The position numbers and the translations under genes were made by a program. The notes beneath the pieces are model-generated. The model was not told where the DNA came from. It did not search any database and worked only from the letters and a program-made list of their open reading frames with translations. From the NCBI GenBank assembly GCA_001898645.1, contig MKUQ01000010.1, positions 62,001-126,000 on the forward strand: 64,000 bases of DNA, read 5' to 3'. The DNA is from Burkholderiales bacterium 70-64 (GTDB taxonomy: Bacteria > Pseudomonadota > Gammaproteobacteria > Burkholderiales > Burkholderiaceae_E). This document shows, piece by piece, positions 36,214 through 44,592 of the stretch (position 1 is the stretch's first letter; the number at the start of each line of letters is the position of its first letter).

Positions 36214-37695
36214 TCAAGCCCGGCTGAAGGATCGACGAAGCAAGGCAAGTACCCATCGCTCCGCGCCTTCCGGGCAGCCGGATAGCCGCCAAAGCAACGC
36301 CAATGCACCGGTATAGGCCAATGCGCCAGCGAGAATCTTGGTCACCAGCAAGATAGCCGGATGCATCGAGCCACCCGCCATGCCGATCGCCGCGACGCAC
36401 GCGGCCATGATGCCCGCTGCAACCACGGAGCGCCATACAGCCTTCAGGCAGGCTCTGAAATCGACCACATTCGTGCCCAGCAGCGCCACCGTGATCAAGG
36501 CAATGGAGAACAATACCGAAGTCACGAGCCGCACCAAGGCAACGGAGTTCACATCCAATCGATCGGACAAGGCGAACAGCGAGCCGGCCAGCACGAGGCA
36601 GTTACCCCAGTAGACCGACGCCTGGTCCCGGAATCGACCCATTGCAATCAGCAGGTAGTTGAAACCGCTGCTTACGCCGCTCAAGCCGTAGGACAAGGCC
36701 AGCACCGTAAGGAGCGGAACGGCGACGAGCCATTTTTCCCCGAGCAGGACGCGGACGGCTTCGGGGCTTACGAGGGCCAGGCCGATGCTGGCAGGCACTG
36801 CAACCATGGCCTGAACGCCCAGGCCGCTCAGAAAGATACGCCTGAACTCCTCCGGCAGGTGCTGCTTCTGCGACAGGGCCGGAAAGATCGCACGGTTCAT
36901 CGGAAGGAGCAGCTCCGACGACGGCATTGCCGCCACCTGGTCGGCCAGCGTATACGCGCCGAGGTTCGATGAACCGGCGATCTTGCCGACGAACAGCTTG
37001 TCGACCTGCTCCGAGGCGTAGCGACCCATGCTCCACGCGGTCAGCCAGATGGATGCGCTCGCAAAACGGCGCCAGCGCCGGAAGGTCGGCCTCCTGATCG
37101 TCGGACTCATCCAGTAGCTCAGGGCCACGCCGAACAGGGTGCCGAACAACGAGCCGACGATCAGCGCCCAATAGTTCCTCAGGTAAATGGCCAGCGCCAG
37201 CGTCACGAGGAAGGTCGCCATGCGCCGAGACATGAAGAAGGTCACTTCACGCGCGTATTCGCGCCGGCGCTGGAACAACACAGCCGACATGTTGCTCAGC
37301 CCCGCCAAGCACATCGAAAGCGCCTGGATCTGGAGCACGAGCTTCAGGCGCGGATCCCCGTAGAAGGCCGATATGCTCGGCGCCAGTGCGGCAAGGACGC
37401 CGGCGATCATCAGAAATTCGACCAGCTGAATGGTCCAGCCCGTATCGATATCGGTCTCGTCGATCTCGTTCATCTGCACGAGGCGGATGGGAACGCCGAG
37501 GTCGAGCATCATCGACGCGAGGCCGATGACGACGGTCGCAAGGGCCACGAGGCCGAAATCGTCGGGAGTGAGCAGGCGGGCGAGCACTATCGTGCTGATC
37601 GCGCCGACGGCCCGGTCGAACCATCTCATCACCACATACAGGAGCGCGCCCGACGTGATGGAACGAGCGCCCAGGAGTCGCTTGCGCAGGCTCAT
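36214..37695 (-). CDS. Wzx-type polysaccharide flippase (MOP superfamily)
   Basis: A 493-residue membrane protein with about 12-14 hydrophobic segments and no soluble domain. Near the N-terminus, GALLYVVMRWFDRAVGAIST and LARLLTPDDFGLVALATVV match lipopolysaccharide/exopolysaccharide flippases that move undecaprenyl-linked repeat units across the inner membrane. It is the only obvious flippase in the window and should serve the XrtA-locus glycan. It is on the - strand, between the deacetylase (48 bases upstream) and the methyltransferase. G+C is lower than in the core export run. Confidence 0.9.
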   Translation of the reverse strand: MSLRKRLLGARSITSGALLYVVMRWFDRAVGAISTIVLARLLTPDDFGLVALATVVIGLASMMLDLGVPIRLVQMNEIDETDIDTGWTIQLVEFLMIAGVLAALAPSISAFYGDPRLKLVLQIQALSMCLAGLSNMSAVLFQRRREYAREVTFFMSRRMATFLVTLALAIYLRNYWALIVGSLFGTLFGVALSYWMSPTIRRPTFRRWRRFASASIWLTAWSMGRYASEQVDKLFVGKIAGSSNLGAYTLADQVAAMPSSELLLPMNRAIFPALSQKQHLPEEFRRIFLSGLGVQAMVAVPASIGLALVSPEAVRVLLGEKWLVAVPLLTVLALSYGLSGVSSGFNYLLIAMGRFRDQASVYWGNCLVLAGSLFALSDRLDVNSVALVRLVTSVLFSIALITVALLGTNVVDFRACLKAVWRSVVAAGIMAACVAAIGMAGGSMHPAILLVTKILAGALAYTGALALLWRLSGCPEGAERWVLALLRRSFSRA

Positions 37696-37743
37696 CCGAC
37701 AGCGCCCCCCGTCGTCCTGTTTCGCCGCTCCTGCATCGGCGGC

Positions 37744-38691
37744 TCAGGCCGCACGCGCCACATTGCGCAGTGCCCGCACCCGAAAGCGCAGCGGCGAGCG
37801 GTCCCAGGGCGTAAAACGAGGCAGCATCATGGCCGCGCTCGATCGATCCGCCACACCGGCATGAGTCGTGAACGCGAAACGAAACCCTGCACTCGCCACC
37901 ATCCGCGCGTGTCGATCGTCGAAGTCGCTGCCGAGCCTGCCGTTGGGATATGCGAACAGATCGGGACTTGTTCCGACGATCGCTGCGATATCGTCGGCCC
38001 CGTTGACGATCTCCGCCAGCGACTCCTCATCGTTCAGCGCAAGCAGGATGGGGTGGGTGCGCGTATGCCCGCCAACGCGCATGCCGGCGCCGTGCAGCCG
38101 TGCGACCAGTCCGGGTTCCATCATCATTTCCGATCGGCCGGTTTGCCCGAGACCGTGTTCGAGTTCCAGCACACGCGAGTGCCGCTCATCGGGTGGCAAA
38201 TGCTTGACCGCCCGCAGGATCCGCTCGATCGCGATGCGTCGTTCGGCCAGATCCCGGATCGGAAGCCGATCGGCGGTGCCCGGTATCGCAAGAGAGTCTC
38301 CGGCAGCCTTGCGCACCGCCTCGATCACCCGGTCGTTGAACATCATTCCGCCGTCGAGGAAGCCCGTGGCGATGAAGAAGGCCGCTCCCATCCGGTGCCG
38401 CTGCAGGATCGGCAGCGCCACGGTGTAGTTGTCGCGATAGCCGTCGTCGAAGGTGATGACCGCCGGCCTCGACGGCAGGGTGCCGTCGTAGAGTCGCTCG
38501 CAGGCCTCCAGCGGGTCGAGCACGCGGAACTGCGCGCCGATCCAGCCGAGGATCCGGTCGAACATGCGAGCGTCCGGCTCGTCCGGCAGCAGCGGGTCGG
38601 GCTCGGCGAGCGTACGGTGGAAGTAGAACACCGACAGCCGGCTACGCGGCCCCGCCGGGGCGGCCATCGCCGTCAGCGCGCGCAGGATCAC
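37744..38691 (-). CDS. Polysaccharide deacetylase family protein (NodB domain)
   Basis: A 315-residue carbohydrate-esterase-4-type protein. It shows the catalytic Asp motif TFDDGYRDN, the metal-site segment VGGHTRTHP and a C-terminal FAYPNGR and GFRFAFTTH. No signal peptide is evident. I chose the GTG at 38691 because it overlaps the stop of the upstream asparagine-synthase-like gene as GTGA, a common coupling arrangement; an internal ATG (MAAPAGPRS) is an alternative. It may deacetylate a precursor or the polymer. It is followed by the flippase gene. Confidence 0.85.
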   Translation of the reverse strand: MILRALTAMAAPAGPRSRLSVFYFHRTLAEPDPLLPDEPDARMFDRILGWIGAQFRVLDPLEACERLYDGTLPSRPAVITFDDGYRDNYTVALPILQRHRMGAAFFIATGFLDGGMMFNDRVIEAVRKAAGDSLAIPGTADRLPIRDLAERRIAIERILRAVKHLPPDERHSRVLELEHGLGQTGRSEMMMEPGLVARLHGAGMRVGGHTRTHPILLALNDEESLAEIVNGADDIAAIVGTSPDLFAYPNGRLGSDFDDRHARMVASAGFRFAFTTHAGVADRSSAAMMLPRFTPWDRSPLRFRVRALRNVARAA

Positions 38692-40523
38692 GGCGCCTCC
38701 GCGCGGATGTCGGCGAGCGGAGAAGCGCGCAGCCACAGCTCGAGGATCATCAGCACCCAGACCATGGTGCCGAAATAGCCGGCATGGCCCGAGGCGAGCT
38801 GCGCCAGCAGGCGCTGCATGAATTCCGGGCGGATCACGCCGCGCGCGGCGAGCGAACGCAGGGCATCGTCGGCCATGGCACGCAGCTTCTCGTGGGTGAG
38901 CAGCCAGTCACCGAACGGCAGCCCGAAGCCGTGCTTCTCCTTGGCGATGATCTCGTCGGGCAGGAAGCCGCGCAGCGACTCCTTGAAGAAATAGCGCAGG
39001 GTGCGCCCCTTGAGCTTCTCGCCCGGGCGCAGCCGCAGGGAGTGCTCCACCAGCGCATGGGTGATCATGGGAAACGACACCTCGACCCCGGCCGCCTGGC
39101 ACATGCGAGTGACCTTGGGCAGGTCGCTGTCGGCCAGGGTGAACTTGAAATCCCAGGCGAGCAGCCGGTTGATCTGCGACATCTCCCGGCTCGGCGCCGC
39201 CGTCTGCGCGCGCGCGCGCGACCACACTTCGCGCTCGAGCGCGAGCGGCTCATCCAGCTGCACCTGCGCGAGCACCGCCTCGCCGAACACCTCGCTCGCC
39301 CCCAGCCGGTTGAGCAGGTTGTAGCGGCTCTGCAGCCGGTCGGGCAGCGGTTCGTTGGCCTGCTCCACGTAGCTGCGCGCCTTGGCGATCAGCCTTGCAT
39401 CGACGTTCTTCAGCGGCCCGAAGAGCAGCGGCTCGAGCAGGCCGCTGCGCAGGATGCCGGGGGCGCGCTGGTAAAGCGCGAAGACGGCCTGCTTGGCGTA
39501 GCGTTCGTTGCCGCCGTAGAGCTCGTCGCCGCCGTCGCCCCCCAGCATGCGCGTCACGCCGGCCTCGCGCGCGAGGCGCGCACAGAAGAAGGTGGGCAGC
39601 GCCGAGGAGTTGCCGAACGGCTGCTCGTAGCGGGTGGCCACGGCCTCCACGCCGGCGAGCACGTCGTCAGGCGTCACGAAGTACTCGGTATGCTCGGTGC
39701 CGAAGTGCCTGGCCGCCAGGCGCGAGTACATCGTCTCGTCGTAGCCGCCCACGTCGAAGCCGATCGAGAAGGTGCGCGCCGGCGCGCCGTACTGGCGCGT
39801 CACCAGTCCCGCGATGGTCGAGCTGTCGGTGCCGCCCGAAAGAAAGCAGCCGACCTCCTCCTGCGCCAAGCCGGCCGTGCACTCGGCCACCCCGCTGCGC
39901 AGGGCGTCGAGGAACGCCTCCCGCTCGCTGGAGAAATCGAACGGGCGCTGCTCCTCGAACACCGGATTCCAGTAGCGGAATACCTCGGCGCGGCCGCCCT
40001 CGATGCGCAAGGCCTCGCCGAGATCCAGCCGGCGCACGCCCTCGTAGACGCTCAGCGGGGCGGGAATCACGTGGAAATAGGCGTAGGCCAGCACCGCCTG
40101 CCAGTCCGGCGCCAGCGACGCACCGGCATGCCCGGCAGCCTGGTCGGGACGTGCCGAGAAGCCCAGGGCATCGCCGTGCGTGGTCCAGAAGAGCGGATAG
40201 GTCGAGAACCGGTCGACCGCGAGGAGCGCGCGAGCGCCGTCGCGATCCCACAGGGCGACGAGGAACTCGCCGGCGAGCGCCTCGAGCGCCCTGTCACCCT
40301 CTTCCAGCCAGCACGCGAGGAGGGCTGCGGCGGGATCGCCCGTCTCCGGTCCGGCACGGCTGCCCAGCAGGCGCAGCCGGCCGAACACGATGGCGCCCGC
40401 GCCGCCGCGCCGGGCCACATGCAGCCCGCGAACATCCTTCGGCGGTGCCTCGATGACCGGTGAATCGATGTGGGCGGATCTCAGGCCGAGCCGCCCCGAG
40501 AAAGGGATCGGGAGAAGGGACAA
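38688..40523 (-). CDS. Asparagine-synthase-like protein lacking the glutaminase Cys
   Basis: A 611-residue protein with the two-domain layout of AsnB. The synthetase domain is intact: ATP loop FLSGGTDSSTIAG, RTFSIGFDVGGYDE, and GGDGGDELYGGNERY. The N-terminal domain aligns in length but begins MSLLPIPFSG with no Cys2, so it cannot use glutamine in the normal way; it may use another amine, or get ammonia from a partner. The start is TTG at 40523 with a GAGGA nearby. It is first in a - strand run with the deacetylase and flippase, with a four-base overlap downstream. Its role in glycan or amino-acid amide formation is inferred. Confidence 0.82.
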   Translation of the reverse strand: MSLLPIPFSGRLGLRSAHIDSPVIEAPPKDVRGLHVARRGGAGAIVFGRLRLLGSRAGPETGDPAAALLACWLEEGDRALEALAGEFLVALWDRDGARALLAVDRFSTYPLFWTTHGDALGFSARPDQAAGHAGASLAPDWQAVLAYAYFHVIPAPLSVYEGVRRLDLGEALRIEGGRAEVFRYWNPVFEEQRPFDFSSEREAFLDALRSGVAECTAGLAQEEVGCFLSGGTDSSTIAGLVTRQYGAPARTFSIGFDVGGYDETMYSRLAARHFGTEHTEYFVTPDDVLAGVEAVATRYEQPFGNSSALPTFFCARLAREAGVTRMLGGDGGDELYGGNERYAKQAVFALYQRAPGILRSGLLEPLLFGPLKNVDARLIAKARSYVEQANEPLPDRLQSRYNLLNRLGASEVFGEAVLAQVQLDEPLALEREVWSRARAQTAAPSREMSQINRLLAWDFKFTLADSDLPKVTRMCQAAGVEVSFPMITHALVEHSLRLRPGEKLKGRTLRYFFKESLRGFLPDEIIAKEKHGFGLPFGDWLLTHEKLRAMADDALRSLAARGVIRPEFMQRLLAQLASGHAGYFGTMVWVLMILELWLRASPLADIRAEAP

Positions 40524-40712
40524 ATCATCCTCGGCTGCGCAAACCTAGCACTTTACCGTCATGCGGCAATCGAGACTGTTGGCTTTCTCACCATCCAATG
40601 ATAGCGGCAATGCCGTTCATCGGAGGGGCATGAGGCAGTGCCATGAAACAATGCCTTGTGCGAGCCATATGCTCTACGTAGCATCGATGTCGAATGACGC
40701 GAGCGGTTGCCG
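40524..40712. other. Divergent intergenic region between asnB-like and Mur-Pth genes
   Basis: This 189-base stretch separates two divergent genes and should hold both promoters. It is visibly less G+C-rich than the flanks. I found no sigma-54 spacing match on either strand, no good -35/-10 pair, and no hairpin worth naming. Confidence 0.4.
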
Positions 40713-42575
40713 GTGAACAACGCCATTGAGCGCCTGGGTGCGACTCTTTCCGACCTCCGGCGAGCCGTGAGGAAGCGAGTTCACGACCGCGGCAGGCACC
40801 ACGCGGCCCGCCTGAACCGGCGTCGCCTGGGCAGCGTCATCTTCATCGGCATCACCGGCAGCGCCGGAAAGACCACCACCAAGACGCTCGCCGCGGGCAT
40901 CCTGTCGTCGCGAGGGCCTTGCCAGTGGAGCCATGGATCGGGCAACGAGCACTACGACGTCGAGTGGACCGTCCTCAAGACCACGCGCCGGCACGAGTTC
41001 TGCGTCGTGGAAGCGGGAGCCCCCGAGCCGGGCTACCTGGACAGATCCCTGCGCGTTCTCCGCCCACACATCGGCGTGCTGACCCTGATTGCGCGCGAGC
41101 ACTACAGCGCCTACCGCAGCGCCGAGGCGATCGCGGCGGAGAAAGCGAAGCTGATCGCCGCCCTGCCTGAAGACGGCGTCGCAGTCCTGAATATCGACGA
41201 CCCGCTGGTCCGCGCGATCGGGGCACGCCATACCGGGCGGATCGTCTGGGTAGGAAGGGCCGAAGGCGCGACGATCCGGCTGCTCGAGTCGAGCTCGCGT
41301 TGGCCGCAGCCGCTGACCCTGCGCGTACGCTTCGAGGACGCCGAGCATGAGGTCCTCACGCGCCTGCACGGCGAGCACCTCGCCCTTCCGGTGCTGGCCG
41401 CCCTGGGGGTGGCGCTGGGGGCCGGGATGCCGTTTCCCGACGCGCTGCACGCGCTGTCGCTGCTCGAGCCGGCCCAGGGCCGCATGCAGATCGAGCGCAG
41501 CGACGACGGCGTGGTCTTCGTCCGGGACGACTGGAAAGCGCCCCAATGGTCGTTCCAGGCGCCGCTGGAGTTCCTGCGAAACGCCCATGCGCAACGCAAG
41601 GTCGCCGTCATCGGCACGATCTCGGACTCGTCGAAGTCGCCTTCTCAGCGCTACGCATGGGCAGCAAAGCAGGCGCTCGCGGTCGCGGATCTCGTCGTGC
41701 TGGTGGGCATCGGGTCGTTCGGCGCATCGAGATCGCACGCCGGACCGCAGGAACGGCCGCTGCATGCATTCGCGAGCCTGCACGACGCCGCGCGCTTCCT
41801 GCGCACGGAGTTGCGTGCGGGCGATCTCGTTCTACTGAAGGGAACCAACCTGCAGGATCACCTGGTGCGGCTCGTCCTCGACAGGAACCGCCCGGTCAGC
41901 TGCTGGGACACTGCCTGCGGCCGCAACGAATTCTGCGGATCGTGCCCGAGAGTGCACGCCGATCCCTCTTTCGGCCTGGCAGATCCCGGGCCCGAACGCG
42001 ACACGGTACCGGCACCGGCCGGATCCGGGCAGCCGGTCATCGTCGGGCTGGGCAATCCCGGCACCGGCTTTCGTGAGACGCGGCACAATGTCGGTCATCG
42101 CGTGCTCGATGCCCTGGTGGAAAGCGCCGGCGCTTCCTGGCGGCAGGTTACGGAGGGATGGGTGAGCTCGGTGCTCCTGGAAGGCCAGTCGGTCACGTTG
42201 CTCAAACCGGGCGTGAACATCAACGACAGCGGCACGGTGATCCGGAGGTTCCTGGACAAGGAAGGAGGCACGGCGGCCGACTGCATCGTCGTCCTCGACG
42301 ACATGGACATTCCGCTCGGGCAGGTTCGGACGAAACGCGAGGGCGGCGATGCCGGCCACAAGGGGATGAGGTCGATCATCGCCGCCATGGGCAGCGACGC
42401 GATCTCCAGGATCCGCGTCGGCGTCAGACGTCCGGGCGATGCCCGGCAGGCCGGGGAACTGGTGCTGAAGCAGTTCTCCGCGGACGAGAAGGCGGCGCTC
42501 ATGACAGGCTTGAAGCAGGCCGAGGCCGCGATCCGCGAGATGATCGGAAGCAAGTCCACCCAGACCGCGAGTTGA
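40713..42575 (+). CDS. Fusion: MurF-like Mur ligase + Cys4 linker + peptidyl-tRNA-hydrolase-like domain
   Basis: A 620-residue two-enzyme fusion. Residues about 40-380 are a Mur ligase: ATP loop GITGSAGKTTT (46-56), RHEFCVVEAGAPEPG, a conserved EKAKLIAALPEDGVAVLN segment holding the usual carbamylated Lys, and a C-terminal ligase domain where the MurF DSYNAN-type motif reads RDDWKAPQW. A linker has four cysteines (397, 402, 408, 411; CX4CX5CX2C). Residues about 440-610 are Pth-like: VGLGNPGTGFRETRHNVGH, KPGVNINDSG and LDDMDIPLG. Pth residues Asn10, His20, Asn68, Asp93 and His113 are kept, but the Asn114 place is Lys550. Start GTG 40713; TTG 40707 is possible. Function unknown; amide ligation to a sugar or peptide carrier is my inference. 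Confidence 0.85.
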   Translation: MNNAIERLGATLSDLRRAVRKRVHDRGRHHAARLNRRRLGSVIFIGITGSAGKTTTKTLAAGILSSRGPCQWSHGSGNEHYDVEWTVLKTTRRHEFCVVEAGAPEPGYLDRSLRVLRPHIGVLTLIAREHYSAYRSAEAIAAEKAKLIAALPEDGVAVLNIDDPLVRAIGARHTGRIVWVGRAEGATIRLLESSSRWPQPLTLRVRFEDAEHEVLTRLHGEHLALPVLAALGVALGAGMPFPDALHALSLLEPAQGRMQIERSDDGVVFVRDDWKAPQWSFQAPLEFLRNAHAQRKVAVIGTISDSSKSPSQRYAWAAKQALAVADLVVLVGIGSFGASRSHAGPQERPLHAFASLHDAARFLRTELRAGDLVLLKGTNLQDHLVRLVLDRNRPVSCWDTACGRNEFCGSCPRVHADPSFGLADPGPERDTVPAPAGSGQPVIVGLGNPGTGFRETRHNVGHRVLDALVESAGASWRQVTEGWVSSVLLEGQSVTLLKPGVNINDSGTVIRRFLDKEGGTAADCIVVLDDMDIPLGQVRTKREGGDAGHKGMRSIIAAMGSDAISRIRVGVRRPGDARQAGELVLKQFSADEKAALMTGLKQAEAAIREMIGSKSTQTAS

Positions 42576-42582
42576 GCAGCCC

Positions 42583-43611
42583 ATGCGGGGACGAGCGCGC
42601 GCCACCCTGACGGCGATGAGCGAGGTCGTGCACGGCGCGGCGCGGCGCTTCGGCATCCCCGCGGCATTGCTGTGGCCGCGCGTGCTGCGCCGATTCTTCC
42701 TCGACCGCTTTTCCGTGGCCGAGCTTCGCGCCTACGCGCCCTTCGTCGGCGAGGTGCTCGATACCCTCCCCGTGGTGATCAGCAAGGAGGCCTCCCTGGA
42801 CAGGCTGGCGCGCATCAACCCGCGCGGCCTGCAATGGCAGACGGAAGACAAGGAGAAGTTCTACGGGATCTGCGTGAGCAAGGGGATTCCCCATCCCCGG
42901 GTGTGCGCCGTCATCGGCAATGGCCGCGACACCCGCCACGGCGAGCTGCCGACCCATTTCATCTCGAAGGACCAGGGCGGCGCCTATGCCTCGGGCTTCG
43001 CGGTCTTCGAACGTACGGACGCCGATCAGGTACGAGTCAACGCGGGCCCGCCCGAGCCGCTGAAGGACGTCCTGGAACGGCTGGCGCGCGGCCGATCCTC
43101 CTTGCTGCTGCAGGAACGGCTGTTCGATCATCCCGGCCTGCAGGCCCTGTCGGCCAGGCCGGTGCTGCAGAGCGCCCGCATCAATACCTTTCGTGCCGCC
43201 GAGGGGCGCTGCAGGCTGCTCTTCTGGATGATCAAGCTCGTCACCGGGCGCAACTTCTCCGACAATTTCTCCGGCGGACGATCCGGAAACCTGATCGCCT
43301 TCGGCGCCCCCGACAGCGGGAAGCTGCTGGGGGCACGCACCTTGCACCCCAGCGGCGTGGGCCTGACGACGATCCTGAACCATCCCGAGACCAACCGGCC
43401 GCTCGCCGGGTTCACCGTTCCGCTGTGGCAGGAGGCGGTCGCCACCGCATTGCAGGCCCACCGCCACTTCCCCGACTTCGGCGCGCTCGGGTGGGATGTC
43501 GCCATCACCGCCGACGGGCCGAAGATCCTCGAGGCCAACGCGTGGTGGGATCCGCCCACGTATGCACCGCAGATCATGGCCGCCGATGACTGGCGGGCGA
43601 TCTTCGGGTAG
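42583..43611 (+). CDS. Sugar-transfer-associated ATP-grasp family protein
   Basis: A 342-residue ATP-grasp protein. The nucleotide-binding core includes FISKDQGGAYASG and LLLQERLFDHPG, and the metal-binding C-terminal motif is GWDVAITADGPKILEANAWWDPP. These features match the group of ATP-grasp enzymes found in polysaccharide and sugar-transfer loci, which should join a carboxylate to an amine or thiol using ATP. It begins seven bases after the Mur-Pth fusion, and its TAG stop overlaps the next start (TAGTG), so the three genes are probably co-translated. An internal ATG at 42616 is an alternative start. Substrates are unknown. Confidence 0.8.
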   Translation: MRGRARATLTAMSEVVHGAARRFGIPAALLWPRVLRRFFLDRFSVAELRAYAPFVGEVLDTLPVVISKEASLDRLARINPRGLQWQTEDKEKFYGICVSKGIPHPRVCAVIGNGRDTRHGELPTHFISKDQGGAYASGFAVFERTDADQVRVNAGPPEPLKDVLERLARGRSSLLLQERLFDHPGLQALSARPVLQSARINTFRAAEGRCRLLFWMIKLVTGRNFSDNFSGGRSGNLIAFGAPDSGKLLGARTLHPSGVGLTTILNHPETNRPLAGFTVPLWQEAVATALQAHRHFPDFGALGWDVAITADGPKILEANAWWDPPTYAPQIMAADDWRAIFG

Positions 43612-44588
43612 TGTCGCACCCGCTCATGCAACTCGTCCTCAGTTTCGACGTCGAAGTCTGGTGCAACGGCTGGGACCGCCTGGACGAGGAATTCCCGCGC
43701 GCCTTCGAGCGCTATGTCTACGGCCATTCCCGCACTGCCGGCGGCGCCCTGCCCCTGACCCTGAAGATCCTGCGTCGCCACGGCATCCGCGCGGTGTTCT
43801 TCGTGGAACCGCTGTTCGCCGCGCGCTTCGGGCTACGCTACCTGCGCGAGATCGTGGAGCTCATCGGCGCCGACGGCCACGACCTCCAGATGCACCTGCA
43901 CTCCGAGTGGGCCGACGAGATCCGGCCCAGGCCTCTCGAGCACATCCCCGACAAGCGCCAGCACCTGCAGTACCTGTCGTACGAGGACCAGCTCACCCTG
44001 ATCCGCACCGGACTGGCTCTGCTGCACGATGCCGGCGTGCCCCGCATCACGGCGTTTCGTGCCGGCAGCTTCGCGGCCAACGGCGACACCCTGCGCGCGC
44101 TCGCCGCAGCCGGCATCGCGGTGGACAGCAGCATCAATGCGGCCATGGCGATCTCGATGCCCGACCGGCGCGACTCCATCGACCTCTACCAGCCGAGCCG
44201 CGTCGACGGGCTCCTGTCGGTGCCGCTGACGGTATTTCGCGACGGCCTCGGCCGGCTTCGCCCGGCGCAGGTCGGCGCGTGCTCCTTCGAGGAGCTTCGC
44301 GAGGTGATCGAATGGGCGCTCGCGCACGACTGGCCGGCCGTCTCGATCCTCTCGCACAATTTCGAGATGCTGCGCCCCGACAGCATCCGCATCGATCCCA
44401 TCGTGGCGCATCGATTCGAGCGCCTGTGCGCATTCATCGCGAGCCGGGCGCCCGCCGTACGAACCGGCGGGCTGGCCGGCTGCAGCATCGCGCCCTCCGC
44501 GGCCGCCCTGGCGCTGCCGGCGGTCGGCCGTCGCGCCACGGTGCGGCGCCTTGCCGAACAACTGGCGCGCCGCGCCCTTCGCCGATAA
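43611..44588 (+). CDS. Polysaccharide-deacetylase-like protein
   Basis: A 325-residue protein starting MSHPLMQLVLSFDVEVWCNG (GTG 43611; ATG 43626 is a second choice and gives the more usual MQLVLSFDVE start). It resembles NodB-fold deacetylases: an early DVE, HDLQMHLHSEW with His residues where the metal site should be, ITAFRAGSFAANGDTL, and VSILSHNFEML near residue 240. The metal-binding pattern is HLH rather than the usual HxxxH, so activity may differ. It overlaps the ATP-grasp gene by one base and precedes the GNAT-like gene by four bases, forming part of the Mur-Pth cassette. Confidence 0.72.
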   Translation: MSHPLMQLVLSFDVEVWCNGWDRLDEEFPRAFERYVYGHSRTAGGALPLTLKILRRHGIRAVFFVEPLFAARFGLRYLREIVELIGADGHDLQMHLHSEWADEIRPRPLEHIPDKRQHLQYLSYEDQLTLIRTGLALLHDAGVPRITAFRAGSFAANGDTLRALAAAGIAVDSSINAAMAISMPDRRDSIDLYQPSRVDGLLSVPLTVFRDGLGRLRPAQVGACSFEELREVIEWALAHDWPAVSILSHNFEMLRPDSIRIDPIVAHRFERLCAFIASRAPAVRTGGLAGCSIAPSAAALALPAVGRRATVRRLAEQLARRALRR

Positions 44589-44592
44589 GACC

